A DNA stretch of 64,000 nucleotides from Bacteroidota bacterium (GTDB lineage: Bacteria; Bacteroidota; Bacteroidia; 2-12-FULL-35-15). The notes beneath the pieces are model-generated. The model saw only the letters and a list, made by a program, of their open reading frames with translations. It ran no database searches and was not told the DNA's origin. Both the position numbers and the translations under genes were made by a program. The stretch covers positions 124,001 to 188,000 of the forward strand of contig JAQZBR010000004.1 of the NCBI GenBank assembly GCA_029237775.1. Reading direction: 5' to 3'. Position 1 is the first letter of the stretch. The number at the start of each line of letters is the position of its first letter. Below are positions 38,565 to 46,957 of the stretch, in pieces.

Positions 38565-39017
38565 TTAAGCCCTTCCCGCTTCTTTCCTGATGGCATTATG
38601 CACGCTGGATATCAGGTCACCTTCTATTTGCTTGTCCAAAAAAACCATGGTGATGATCTCCCTTAACCGCGCAAAAGAGATATCTCCTTTGATTATAAAC
38701 TCAGTTGCATTATGCTTCATGCATTTTTCTGCAATATCCTCTCTTTCTTCAGTTGACAACATAACAACCGGTACTGTGTTGTTTATCTCCCTGATCTTTT
38801 TCAAAGCGTGCAAGCCATCCATTGCATTCTCTTCCACACTGTTCAGATAATAATCGAGGATTATCAGATCAGGCTTTAAAGACAAGGCTTCAATGCAGAG
38901 TTCTGCTGTTGCAAAGGTCTTAATATTGTAATAAGGTTTTGAATTGAAAGTTAATTCAAGATTTTTTAAGTACAGCGCGTTATCATCAGCAAAAAAAATG
39001 GTGATCGTTTTAGACAT
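38565..39017 (-). CDS. Single-domain response regulator receiver
   Basis: A 150-residue CheY-like receiver without an output domain. The acidic pocket FFADDN (residues 8-13), phosphorylation site Asp56 region LIILDYYLN, the Thr/Ser switch VVMLSTEE and Lys in FIIKGD are present. A C-terminal helix extension of about 25 residues follows. No sensor kinase is adjacent, so the partner is unknown. It is convergent with lptB (7-bp gap) and lies downstream of the TylF-like gene on the same strand. Confidence 0.88.
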   Translation of the reverse strand: MSKTITIFFADDNALYLKNLELTFNSKPYYNIKTFATAELCIEALSLKPDLIILDYYLNSVEENAMDGLHALKKIREINNTVPVVMLSTEEREDIAEKCMKHNATEFIIKGDISFARLREIITMVFLDKQIEGDLISSVHNAIRKEAGRA

Positions 39018-39125
39018 CTTCGTTTATTTAATAGCCTTACCGGAAGATCTCCTCGCCTTGCCGAAATAGGGATTTTATTTATATAAGGTAAACTTACAGA
39101 TTAAAAACGAGCTTGTTAGCTTTAC

Positions 39126-39872
39126 TTATACAGTATTGGATTTTATGATCATTGCGCTTCCCTGCCAATCGGGGATTTCCACTATGCCCTCCGGAATGGT
39201 TAACGAGAATTCATCAATGGCTTTCCTGGCTCCATCCCAATTATGATTATAGTCGTGAATGATTATTACTCCGCCCGGAGATAAGCGTGGATAGAAAAAT
39301 TTCAGAGATTCAATAGTTGGCAGATAAAGATCTGCATCAATATTTACAAAAGAGAAAGTTTCGTTTTCTAACCCTTTTGTTGACTCAGGAAAATATCCCT
39401 TGTGAAATATAATGTTTTCTCCACCATTGATATATTCACGAACAGCTTCTACACTGGTATCAGAAAAATTCTTCGGGTTGAATTTACTTTCCTTCTGCTC
39501 TTCCTTAAAGAGGTCTCTTTCATCAAACCCTTCAAAGGTGTCGAACAGATGAAGCTTGCGGCTCCTGTCCATCTCATAAAACATATTGGCCGTAATGCCC
39601 TTATAAACTCCTAATTCCGCAAAGCTTCCGGGAATATTATTCTTTTTCAACCTTTCGATCTGAAACCAGAAGAAATAGAAGCGTACTTTGTCCCTTGTCT
39701 GACGCTCCAGCGAAATCAACTCCTTTGAGATAAGTCCTTTTTTTACAGACTGTTCCCATAGGAAAGGCTTGCTGATCTTGTAAGACCAGAATGTTTCAGC
39801 GTATTTGAAAACGATGAATAAAAAAATAACTATAAGGATGATGTTGCCTGCGGTTACCAGATTCATTTGCAT
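39126..39872 (-). CDS. Membrane-anchored TylF/MycF-like methyltransferase
   Basis: SAM-dependent O-methyltransferase-like protein of about 248 residues. The N-terminal membrane helix (AGNIILIVIFLFIVFKYAETF) anchors it; the catalytic domain has FAELGVYKGITANMFYEM (SAM loop), LFDTFEGFDERD, FVNIDADLYLPTIESLKFFY and VIIIHDYNHNWDGARKAIDEF, all TylF-family traits including the metal-site Asp residues. A start at 39896 would fall within the tRNA terminator hairpin, so ATG 39872 (or 39866) is preferred. Substrate is unknown; glycan or lipid methylation is possible. Confidence 0.82.
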   Translation of the reverse strand: MQMNLVTAGNIILIVIFLFIVFKYAETFWSYKISKPFLWEQSVKKGLISKELISLERQTRDKVRFYFFWFQIERLKKNNIPGSFAELGVYKGITANMFYEMDRSRKLHLFDTFEGFDERDLFKEEQKESKFNPKNFSDTSVEAVREYINGGENIIFHKGYFPESTKGLENETFSFVNIDADLYLPTIESLKFFYPRLSPGGVIIIHDYNHNWDGARKAIDEFSLTIPEGIVEIPDWQGSAMIIKSNTV

Positions 39873-39881
39873 AAAGGAAAT

Positions 39882-39910
39882 AAAAAAACCCCACATTTCT
39901 GTGAGGTTTT
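39882..39910 (-). terminator. Terminator after tRNA-Val
   Basis: On the minus strand AAACCTCACA / TGTGGGGTTT forms a 10-bp stem with one G-T pair and a 4-base GAAA loop, followed by TTTT. It lies 2 bases after the tRNA and 9 bases before the ATG at 39872. Confidence 0.85.
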
Positions 39911-39912
39911 CG

Positions 39913-39987
39913 TGGGAACTACTGGGTTCGAACCAGTGACCCTCTGCTTGTAAGGCAGATGCTCTGAACCAGCTGAGCTAAGCTCCC
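39913..39987 (-). tRNA. tRNA-Val (anticodon UAC)
   Basis: A 75-nt cloverleaf on the minus strand. The acceptor stem pairs GGGAGCT with AGTTCCC; the D arm contains AGCTCAGCTGGTTCAGAGC; the anticodon stem TCTGC/GCAGA encloses CTTACAA, giving anticodon TAC; the T arm is ACTGG-GTTCGAA region with the GTTCGAA loop. The 3' CCA is not encoded. It reads GUA and, by wobble, other Val codons. Confidence 0.95.
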
Positions 39988-40088
39988 AATCTGCCGCTAT
40001 TAATTTTAACGGGTTGCAAATATAGACACTTTTTATAAAGCGCAAAAATATTTTATGTTTTTTTTATTAAATTCTGTTTTACAGGAAC

Positions 40089-40122
40089 AAAAAAGCCGGC
40101 CATCAACAAAGAGACCGGCTTT
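40089..40122 (-). terminator. Terminator after the T9SS cargo gene
   Basis: On the minus strand AAAGCCGG (40122-40115) pairs with CCGGCTTT (40100-40093) around a 14-base loop, followed by TTTTG. It lies 18 bases after the stop codon of the long surface protein. Confidence 0.8.
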
Positions 40123-40139
40123 CCATAGGATTGCTTTAC

Positions 40140-43100
40140 CTATTGGGCAATCGTTACATGTCCTATATACTGATGTTTCCTTCCGGAAAAGTCTTTAAAA
40201 GAAACCTTGTAAACATACACATCCTGCTGCAGTACCGGACCTGAATTATTCAATGCACCGTTCCAGCCTTCTTCATACTTATTGCTCTTATATACACATT
40301 CTCCCCAACGGTTGTAGATCTGCATCTCAAAAGTGCTTCTTTCTATTCCATCACCATAAACCCTGAACACATCGTTATTGCCGTTCTCGTTTGGTGTAAA
40401 GGCATTTGGCGCATAAAACACCAGAATAGGATCAATCACTGCATAATGTGAGATCGAATCTATACAACCGTATGTATTGGTTACGATAAGCTGAACCGGA
40501 TAGCTTCCTGTGTCCGCATACATATAAACCGGATTCTGCAATAAAGAAGAATCATTCAGCACCCCGAAGGTCCAGTGCCAGTTACTGATCTGCCCGGTTG
40601 AATTATCGAGGAACTGGATCTCAGGACTTACAATGGATGTAGGTTGCGGTGTAATGTTGAACGCGGCAACGGGCTGAGAATGGATGGTAATGTTCCCCGG
40701 TTTATAAACACTGTCGCTGCACCCGAATGTATTCGTATAGATAAACAATACATCATATGTTCCTGCTGTAGTATACACGTGTGATGGCGCCAGCGCAGTG
40801 CTTGTGTCATTTATCCCGCTGTTTGGATCACCAAAGCTCCAATAGGCGAAACCTCCCGGAGGATTTGCCGTTGCAAGGAAATTCACATTTGTAGGTTCAC
40901 AACCGGAAGTCGTATCCGAGGAAAAGGAGATCGTTGGCGAAGGAATAATATTTATCGTTTCGGTATCTGACACCCCGCATAAACCTGGAATTGTATAGGT
41001 TACAGTATGATTTCCCGGGCCGGCATCCCCAGGGTTAAATACTCCGGACGGACTAACACCCGGCCCGCTCCAGGTACCTCCCGGGTCAACCGCTGAAAGT
41101 GCGAGTGCAGGTGCCGAAGCACAGAGTGGCCCAACAGGCGTAATAGTGGCATCCAACTGATTAGTTACATTGATCACTACGGTATCCTGCGCGTAGCAAG
41201 GTGTTGTGATTGTATAAGTGATTGTATCAAAACCTATTGCCGCAATTCCCGGATCAAATGTTCCTGTATTAGGATTAGTGATTCCATTACCTGTCCAGAT
41301 TCCACCCGGACTTGCAGATGTTAAGGTTATCGGTGCTGCCGAAGAACAAATATTCCCGATAGGAGTGATCGTTGCATTCAAGGTATTAGTTACAGCAATA
41401 TAAACGGTGTCTGCAGCATTACCGCAGTTTCCGCTTACAGTATAAATTACCTCATGCGTGCCAAAACCGGCCGACAAAGGATTAAATACGCCAAGCACAG
41501 GATCAGTGATCCCGGGTCCCGACCAAACGCCTGTTCCAACAGGCACAGAGGACGTTAACGTATCCATTGGCCCGTTCACACAATACGGACCGGCAGGATC
41601 AACCGTGAGCGAACTAAGATTGATCACATCAACATGAACTGTATCAACATCTGTACATCCTCCTGCATTATTAGTAACAGTTACCACATAATCAATTGTT
41701 CCAGGAGGTACAGCTGTCGTATTCTGCGCATTTGGGTTAACAACTCCTGTTGCAGGTGACCAGTTAAAAGTAAAGTTAGCAGGATTAGGAGTTAGTGAAC
41801 AGGCGTGGAATTGTACGTTTGGCCTGTTTGTAGAAGTGGTTATAAAGTTCGTTGTGTTTGGGCACATGTCATACGAATCGGTGATCGAGTATAAACATGA
41901 CGTAAACGCAGTGGTCGTGTAAGGTGATGAAGAATTACCATTAGGCTGATAGTTACCATAACCGGTGCTGCCCGGACCTTCCGTGCTGCACACTTCAATA
42001 ACTATATTAGAGATTCCATCCCATTCAAATGAATTATCAAATGCCATATTGTTCCAACCAACAACAATATTAACAGTCTTGGGATTAAACACCTGAACCA
42101 AACCTGTAACCCACGTTGTTCCCAAAGTGTTAAGATTGGTGCAACCCATCTTTATCGTAAACTGGTGATAAGCTGTAATTCCGCTTATAACATTCACCAT
42201 AAAATCGATCTGATCTATCTTTCCTCCATTTATACCTGCTGCGTTGAGCTCTGAAGCCTTGAACAATAACTGATGCTTCTCAGAGGTCCAGTAATTACCA
42301 AAGATCGCAGGATAACCTGTTGAAGTATTAGTTGTGGTTCCTGTTCCAACGATTCCGGCAGTAGAGCTTCCACCGCAACTTCCTGATGAACTTAGTCCGC
42401 AGGTGGCAGGCACAGAACTACCAGAGAAATTTGCATTAAGGGTTACAGTTCCGCCTCCGCAGAAAGCAGTATCATTTGATGCTGTGATCACCGGTGCGAA
42501 TGAAGGAGTTGCCACCACCGAAAGTGTATTGGTTTGTGTACATCCTGCAGCGCTCACTACTGTTAAAGTATAAGTGTATGTTCCAGGGGAAACATAAGTT
42601 GCCAGGGGATTAGCAATTGTTGGGTCATTCAGTCCTGTGGCAGGTGACCAGTCAAAAGTGTAGCTCCCTACAGGATTGATCCCTGTAACATTCAGCTGGA
42701 CCGGATCGAGCAGACAAGAGCTCGTTGAACTCTGTGTGACTGTATAAGTAAAGTTGGGAACCACAAATACAGTAACCGTATCGGTGATCACACATCCAGA
42801 ACCACCGTTACAGGTAAGCAGATAAGTTGTTGTAGCGTTTGGAGAAGCAATAGGATTTTGACATGGGTTGCATGAGAAATTGGTACCTACTACCATGGCC
42901 GGCCCTGACAAAACAGACCAGTTAAAGGTTGTCCCCGGCCCGTTACCGTTTAACTGAACAGACTGTGTGCCGCATTTGGTCTGATCCGGGCCTGCGTTGG
43001 CTGCCGACAAAACATCAATAATGTAATTGACTGTTTGCTGTCCAGTCACAGGACAAGAGTTATCTTTTACAGTAAGCGCAAATGTAGTATTGGTGTTGGC

Positions 43101-44180
43101 TGTCCCAGGAGGAGCTGTCCACGATACTGAAATATTAATAGGATTGGTTCCTGAGCTTGTAATTACAGCCCCCGGTAATACTTGTGAAATATTAGAAACG
43201 AAAGTCAGTACGTCTGAAGCATCAGGATCCGTAAATGACAGATTAAAGCTGAAAGGAATATTCTCACAAATCTGCATTGAATTCGGACCAGTGGCCGTTG
43301 CCCCAAAGCCCGTAAGATTGCTGATAGCTCCTGCATTACATGCAACTACCTGATTTGTACAGTTCACAACAACCATCTGAATATCACGGATAACACTTCC
43401 GATTATCACGCCACTGGAGTTTGTTTCCACCACCAGAAAGCTAACCACGTAGTTTCCCACTGCACTTGGAGTGAATGAGATCAATCCGTTATTAGGATCA
43501 ATTGTAATCCCGGGCATCGGTGAAGCCCCGGAATAACCGGCATTGTAGGTGACTGATGTTGTTGAATTTATGCTCATCGCATTCACAAAAGAAAACGTGA
43601 GTGTATTACCATCCGTTTCAACAACCCCCGGACTATAGCACACAGGTTGATTGATACACATGTAAGGTAAAGGCTGCGATGTAAAATAAGGTGAGTTATT
43701 GTTAGGCGCGGCTACACTGTTCAATGTTGCATAAAATGTATAACTGTCCTGAGTAGGTGCATTAGCAGTGATATTCCTGCAGCAGCTCTCATGCTCAAAG
43801 GTCCATTGCGCACACGCTCCGGGAAGAGTTACAATCGCAGAATAAACATTTTTTTTATTTCCCGGCAAGGTTCCACCACTACAGGTTGTTGAAGACATAC
43901 TAGAAGTGCACACCTGGGAAACTTCATACGTAGTGTCAAGATTAACAGTAAAATTCAAATCAGGAAGACCGCAGGAATTTGTCGTGTACATTGATGCGGA
44001 AATACCAGGGTCGAAAGAAGCGCAGTCCCAATAAAGTATTAACTGAACCTTATATTGATTCCCGCCTAATGAGGTATATGACACTTCTCCTCCCGAAACG
44101 TGGGATGCTTTTAAAACATTCGAAAAAATAAAGAGGGAGAAAAATAAGTTTAAAAAAATGAAGAATTTTTTATTTATCAT
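40140..44180 (-). CDS. Large secreted multidomain protein with T9SS type B (CHU_C) C-terminus
   Basis: A 1346-residue surface or secreted protein. A signal peptide (residues 1-26, ending LKASH) leads to a Cys-rich region typical of Bacteroidota (ASHVSGGEVSYTSLGGNQYKV in two halves). Next come Ig/cadherin-like and PKD-like domains (DWSPATGL, NWSPATGV, YWSFGDPNSG, WHWTFGVLNDSS) and three related repeats (about residues 855-1082). The last 90 residues are the gliding-motility-associated sorting domain: FYAPNAFTPNENGNNDVFRVYG, IYNRWGECVYKS, WNGALNNSGPVLQQDVYVYKV. One domain of about 200 residues is inserted inside an Ig-like unit. Adhesion or gliding role is inferred; the gene stands alone between tRNA-Val and a methyltransferase. 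Confidence 0.92.
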   Translation of the reverse strand: MINKKFFIFLNLFFSLFIFSNVLKASHVSGGEVSYTSLGGNQYKVQLILYWDCASFDPGISASMYTTNSCGLPDLNFTVNLDTTYEVSQVCTSSMSSTTCSGGTLPGNKKNVYSAIVTLPGACAQWTFEHESCCRNITANAPTQDSYTFYATLNSVAAPNNNSPYFTSQPLPYMCINQPVCYSPGVVETDGNTLTFSFVNAMSINSTTSVTYNAGYSGASPMPGITIDPNNGLISFTPSAVGNYVVSFLVVETNSSGVIIGSVIRDIQMVVVNCTNQVVACNAGAISNLTGFGATATGPNSMQICENIPFSFNLSFTDPDASDVLTFVSNISQVLPGAVITSSGTNPINISVSWTAPPGTANTNTTFALTVKDNSCPVTGQQTVNYIIDVLSAANAGPDQTKCGTQSVQLNGNGPGTTFNWSVLSGPAMVVGTNFSCNPCQNPIASPNATTTYLLTCNGGSGCVITDTVTVFVVPNFTYTVTQSSTSSCLLDPVQLNVTGINPVGSYTFDWSPATGLNDPTIANPLATYVSPGTYTYTLTVVSAAGCTQTNTLSVVATPSFAPVITASNDTAFCGGGTVTLNANFSGSSVPATCGLSSSGSCGGSSTAGIVGTGTTTNTSTGYPAIFGNYWTSEKHQLLFKASELNAAGINGGKIDQIDFMVNVISGITAYHQFTIKMGCTNLNTLGTTWVTGLVQVFNPKTVNIVVGWNNMAFDNSFEWDGISNIVIEVCSTEGPGSTGYGNYQPNGNSSSPYTTTAFTSCLYSITDSYDMCPNTTNFITTSTNRPNVQFHACSLTPNPANFTFNWSPATGVVNPNAQNTTAVPPGTIDYVVTVTNNAGGCTDVDTVHVDVINLSSLTVDPAGPYCVNGPMDTLTSSVPVGTGVWSGPGITDPVLGVFNPLSAGFGTHEVIYTVSGNCGNAADTVYIAVTNTLNATITPIGNICSSAAPITLTSASPGGIWTGNGITNPNTGTFDPGIAAIGFDTITYTITTPCYAQDTVVINVTNQLDATITPVGPLCASAPALALSAVDPGGTWSGPGVSPSGVFNPGDAGPGNHTVTYTIPGLCGVSDTETINIIPSPTISFSSDTTSGCEPTNVNFLATANPPGGFAYWSFGDPNSGINDTSTALAPSHVYTTAGTYDVLFIYTNTFGCSDSVYKPGNITIHSQPVAAFNITPQPTSIVSPEIQFLDNSTGQISNWHWTFGVLNDSSLLQNPVYMYADTGSYPVQLIVTNTYGCIDSISHYAVIDPILVFYAPNAFTPNENGNNDVFRVYGDGIERSTFEMQIYNRWGECVYKSNKYEEGWNGALNNSGPVLQQDVYVYKVSFKDFSGRKHQYIGHVTIAQ
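40935..41610 (-). repeat. Three tandem repeats of about 75 codons in the surface protein
   Basis: Three consecutive units share the plan (P.GP.C....L..S.P.G.W.GPGI..P..G.FNP...G...V.YT....C..DTV.I.VTN). They begin VDPAGPYCVNG, TPIGNICSSAA and TPVGPLCASAP and are diverged, so they are old duplications and unlikely to be recombining actively. Confidence 0.8.
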
Positions 44181-44320
44181 TTTTGGGGAGTGATTTAGAA
44201 TTAAGTAAATTGCTTAAAATCAATTAGAAAGAAATCCACTTCACATATTTAAAAGACTACAAATTTGACCTTTTAGTTGCATTATTCCAAAAAAATCGAC
44301 TTCATAATTAGGTTTTGAAC

Positions 44321-44328
44321 TAACTTTG
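44321..44328 (+). promoter_or_regulatory. -7 element TAACTTTG, near-leaderless start
   Basis: TAACTTTG ends 4 bases before the ATG at 44333. No TTTG is present at the normal -33 distance, so only half of the promoter is supported. If used, transcription would start at or next to the A of the ATG. Confidence 0.45.
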
Positions 44329-44332
44329 ACCA

Positions 44333-45118
44333 ATGGACAAACTCCATTCTGTCATCAACTACCTCAATTACAGAAGATTAAGAACAAATGAACATGGCAT
44401 TCATTCTCCTTTTGTATTTGATTTGTACAGATATGTTTTTCGTAATGAAAACCCCTATTACGGATACGAGAAGATCGAAGCATTGCGTGACTCCCTTTCA
44501 CGGAATAACACAAAAATAGAAGTAAATGACCTTGGCGCAGGCAGCGGTTCCGGATCTACAAATTTAAGAACTGTTAACAGTATTTTATCCACCGCTTCCA
44601 AGCCTTTAAAATATTCGCGCTTACTATTCCGGTTAGCTGATTATTTCAGCGCAAACACTATTCTGGAGCTTGGAACTAATTTGGGGATAAGTTCAGCATC
44701 ATTAGCAATTGCAAGACCTAAATCAAGGATAATCACGATTGAAGGAAGCACTGAAATCCATCATTTGGCAATTTCTAACTTCAAATCGCTTGGTCTGGCG
44801 AATATTCAAGCAATTTGTGGGAATTTTGACACAGAATTACCGAAGATCCTGGCTGTGGAAAACCAACTAGACTTTGTGTTCTTTGACGGGAATCACAGAA
44901 AGGAGCCGACCTTGTCATACTTTCATCAATGTCTTCAAAAAGTGCATAACGAAAGTGTGTTTATTTTCGATGACATTTACTGGTCGAGAGAAATGACCGA
45001 AGCATGGACCGCAATTAAAAATCATCCTAAAGTAACCGTAACCATTGATATTTTTCAAATGGGAATAGTATTTTTCCGCAAAGAACAAGTGAAACAACAC
45101 TTTATACTTTCTTATTGA
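44333..45118 (+). CDS. Class I SAM-dependent methyltransferase (O-methyltransferase-like)
   Basis: A 261-residue cytoplasmic protein with a Rossmann methyltransferase core. A helical N-terminus (HSVINYLNYRRLRTNEHGIHSPFVFDLY) is followed by NTILELGTNLGISSASLAIA (SAM motif I, about residue 110), IEGSTEI (motif II acid), LDFVFFDGNHRKEPTLSYFH (motif resembling catechol-type O-methyltransferases) and SVFIFDDIYWSREM. Its substrate cannot be read from sequence. It begins a plus-strand run ahead of the LolD-like ATPase, with a promoter between them. Confidence 0.82.
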   Translation: MDKLHSVINYLNYRRLRTNEHGIHSPFVFDLYRYVFRNENPYYGYEKIEALRDSLSRNNTKIEVNDLGAGSGSGSTNLRTVNSILSTASKPLKYSRLLFRLADYFSANTILELGTNLGISSASLAIARPKSRIITIEGSTEIHHLAISNFKSLGLANIQAICGNFDTELPKILAVENQLDFVFFDGNHRKEPTLSYFHQCLQKVHNESVFIFDDIYWSREMTEAWTAIKNHPKVTVTIDIFQMGIVFFRKEQVKQHFILSY

Positions 45119-45124
45119 ATCACC

Positions 45125-45155
45125 TTTGTTCAGCCCTAAACTAATTGTACATTTG
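45125..45155 (+). promoter_or_regulatory. Consensus promoter of the LolD-like gene
   Basis: TTTG (45125-45128), 19 bp, then TACATTTG (45148-45155), an exact match to the Bacteroidota vegetative consensus. Predicted start about 45162; the ATG is at 45176. Confidence 0.75.
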
Positions 45156-45175
45156 CCATAACGCAATTAAATTCT

Positions 45176-45898
45176 ATGCAGTCAATTATCAGGTTATCCC
45201 AAATAGCTAAATCATACAAGATTGGAACTGAGGTTATACACGCATTGCGATCGGTGAGCCTGGAGATATACAAAAATGAATATGTTGCATTAATGGGCCC
45301 TTCCGGTTCAGGAAAATCAACGCTGATGAATGTTCTGGGTTGTCTCGATAGTCCATCATCCGGTGAGTATGTTCTGAATAACAAATCGGTTGCTAAAATG
45401 CCGGATAACGAACTGGCGGAGGTCAGAAATAAAGAGATTGGATTTGTATTTCAATCTTTTAACCTTCTTCCCCGCTCTACCGCGCTGGATAATGTAATGC
45501 TTCCTCTGGTATATGCTGGATTCACAAAAGAACAGAGGCTGGCACGCGCAAAGGAAGTTCTTGAGCAGGTAGGATTAGGAGAAAGGATGATGCATAAACC
45601 AAATGAATTATCGGGTGGACAGCGGCAGCGTGTCGCAATCGCAAGGGCTTTGGTAAACAAGCCGGCTATCATTCTTGCCGATGAGCCTACGGGAAATCTT
45701 GATTCAAAAACTTCTGTAGAGATCATGGGCTTGCTCGAAGAGATCCATCAACAGGGCAATACAATCGTCCTTGTAACACACGAAGAAGATATCGCTCAGC
45801 ACGCACACAGAATTGTGAGACTTAAGGACGGTGTTGTAGAGCGCGATTATAAAAACGAATCTGTCACAACCGTTTCCTCAAGGATAACATCCCATTAG
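45176..45898 (+). CDS. ABC transporter ATP-binding protein, LolD/MacB type
   Basis: A 240-residue ABC ATPase of the MacB/LolD/FtsE superfamily, which powers mechanotransmission or lipoprotein release rather than solute import. It shows Walker [26 protein letters not shown] (read in two parts), Q-loop [18 protein letters not shown], signature [15 protein letters not shown], Walker [13 protein letters not shown] and H-loop [13 protein letters not shown]. No permease gene is adjacent, so the partner is elsewhere. The cobalamin adenosyltransferase gene starts 3 bp after its stop. Confidence 0.92.
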   Translation: MQSIIRLSQIAKSYKIGTEVIHALRSVSLEIYKNEYVALMGPSGSGKSTLMNVLGCLDSPSSGEYVLNNKSVAKMPDNELAEVRNKEIGFVFQSFNLLPRSTALDNVMLPLVYAGFTKEQRLARAKEVLEQVGLGERMMHKPNELSGGQRQRVAIARALVNKPAIILADEPTGNLDSKTSVEIMGLLEEIHQQGNTIVLVTHEEDIAQHAHRIVRLKDGVVERDYKNESVTTVSSRITSH

Positions 45899-45901
45899 AA
45901 C

Positions 45902-46450
45902 ATGAAAGTTTACACAAAAACAGGAGATAAAGGACAAACCTCATTGATTGGAGGCACGCGTGTACCTAAACATCACATCAGAATTGAATCTTATGGAACG
46001 GTGGATGAACTAAACTCCTATATTGGCCTCATCCGCGATCAGCAAATAGACGATCAGAGTAAAAAAATTCTTGTGGAAATCCAGGACCGTCTCTTCACTA
46101 TTGGCTCATCACTGGCATCGGATCCCGAAAAATCAAAAATGAAAATCCCTGATCTTAAAGAGGAGGATGTTATTTTCCTTGAAACTCAGATAGATAGAAT
46201 GAATGAAACATTGCCGGAAATGAGATCATTCATTCTTCCCGGAGGTCATACTACCGTCTCTTATTGTCATATTGCACGCTGTGTGTGCCGCAGAGCTGAA
46301 CGGCTCACGATCCATTTATCTGAAGACAGCTTTGTTGCAGAGTTGGTGATTAAATATTTGAACCGCCTCAGCGATTATCTGTTTGTCCTCGCCCGTAAAC
46401 TAAGCCATGATCTGAATGCTGAAGAAATTCCCTGGAAAGCAAGAATGTAA
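45902..46450 (+). CDS. ATP:cob(I)alamin adenosyltransferase, PduO type
   Basis: Trimeric enzyme that transfers the 5'-deoxyadenosyl group of ATP to cob(I)alamin, making coenzyme B12. The 182-residue protein starts MKVYTKTGDKGQTSLIGGTRVPK, the family ATP loop, and has the ESYGTVDELNSYIG segment, FILPGGHTTVSYCHIARCVCRRAER and the conserved LNRLSDYLFVLAR. It is the length of a typical PduO N-terminal domain. It follows the LolD-like ATPase closely, but no cobalamin biosynthesis genes are nearby, so salvage is likely. Confidence 0.94.
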   Translation: MKVYTKTGDKGQTSLIGGTRVPKHHIRIESYGTVDELNSYIGLIRDQQIDDQSKKILVEIQDRLFTIGSSLASDPEKSKMKIPDLKEEDVIFLETQIDRMNETLPEMRSFILPGGHTTVSYCHIARCVCRRAERLTIHLSEDSFVAELVIKYLNRLSDYLFVLARKLSHDLNAEEIPWKARM

Positions 46451-46558
46451 CTACGGCAATAATTAAATTTCTGTCAAACAGGATTGATGTTTCTGTACCG
46501 TTGAAAAGCCTGTTTTTACTGGCATTTCAAAAAAAAATTAAAAAACAGTCGGAAGTAG

Positions 46559-46588
46559 TTTGATAAGTGAAATTAATTTTTACTTTTG
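46559..46588 (+). promoter_or_regulatory. Promoter of the DUF2795 gene
   Basis: TTTG (46559-46562), 18 bp, then TACTTTTG (46581-46588). Predicted start about 46595, giving a leader of about 77 nt before the ATG at 46672, long for this window. The rest of the gap 46451-46558 shows nothing recognisable. Confidence 0.7.
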
Positions 46589-46671
46589 CACGAAAATCAA
46601 AGTTTTAAATAATCGTTTTGGAATGTAACATGACTGGTTTTTTTACGTTCTATTTATAAAATATAAGAATT

Positions 46672-46893
46672 ATGTACTGGACACTTGAATTAGCAAAGCA
46701 CTTAGAAGATGCACCTTGGCCTGCAACCAAAGATGAGTTGATAGATTTCGGGATCCGTTCCGGTGCACCGATGGAAGTGATTGAAAATCTCCAGGAAATT
46801 GAGGATGAGGGTGAGATCTATGAATCAATTGAAGAGATCTGGCCGGATTATCCTACAAAAGAAGATTTCTTCTTCAATGAGGATGAATATTAA
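46672..46893 (+). CDS. Small DUF2795-domain protein
   Basis: A 73-residue acidic protein (MYWTLELAKHLEDAPWPATK at the start) matching the DUF2795 pattern: LAKHLEDAPWPATKDEL..FG...GAP.EVIENL..I. with the acidic tail WPDYPTKEDFFFNEDEY. It has no signal or membrane segment and is probably a cytosolic helical protein. It has its own promoter and long leader, and a terminator follows. Conserved in Bacteroidota to my knowledge, with unknown function. Confidence 0.88.
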   Translation: MYWTLELAKHLEDAPWPATKDELIDFGIRSGAPMEVIENLQEIEDEGEIYESIEEIWPDYPTKEDFFFNEDEY

Positions 46894-46912
46894 TAATTGA
46901 GTGTATGACATT

Positions 46913-46945
46913 AAAGCCTTCGCAATTGCGGGGGCTTTTTTATTT
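46913..46945 (+). terminator. Terminator after the DUF2795 gene, overlapping the tilS promoter
   Basis: AAAGCCTTCGCAA (46913-46925) pairs with TTGCGGGGGCTTT (46926-46938), two pairs being G-T; the innermost bases must open to form the loop. A T run follows. The TTG of the tilS -33 element (46926-46928) is inside the hairpin. Confidence 0.8.
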
Positions 46946-46953
46946 TAACTTTG
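46926..46953 (+). promoter_or_regulatory. Near-leaderless tilS promoter
   Basis: TTG (46926-46928), 17 bp, then TAACTTTG (46946-46953), only 4 bases before the tilS ATG at 46958. Transcription is expected to begin at or beside the start codon. Confidence 0.65.
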
Positions 46954-46957
46954 TAGA

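Noticed and set aside
39863-40045. 60-codon minus-strand frame over the tRNA
   Set aside because: It runs through tRNA-Val and its terminator, so it is not protein coding.
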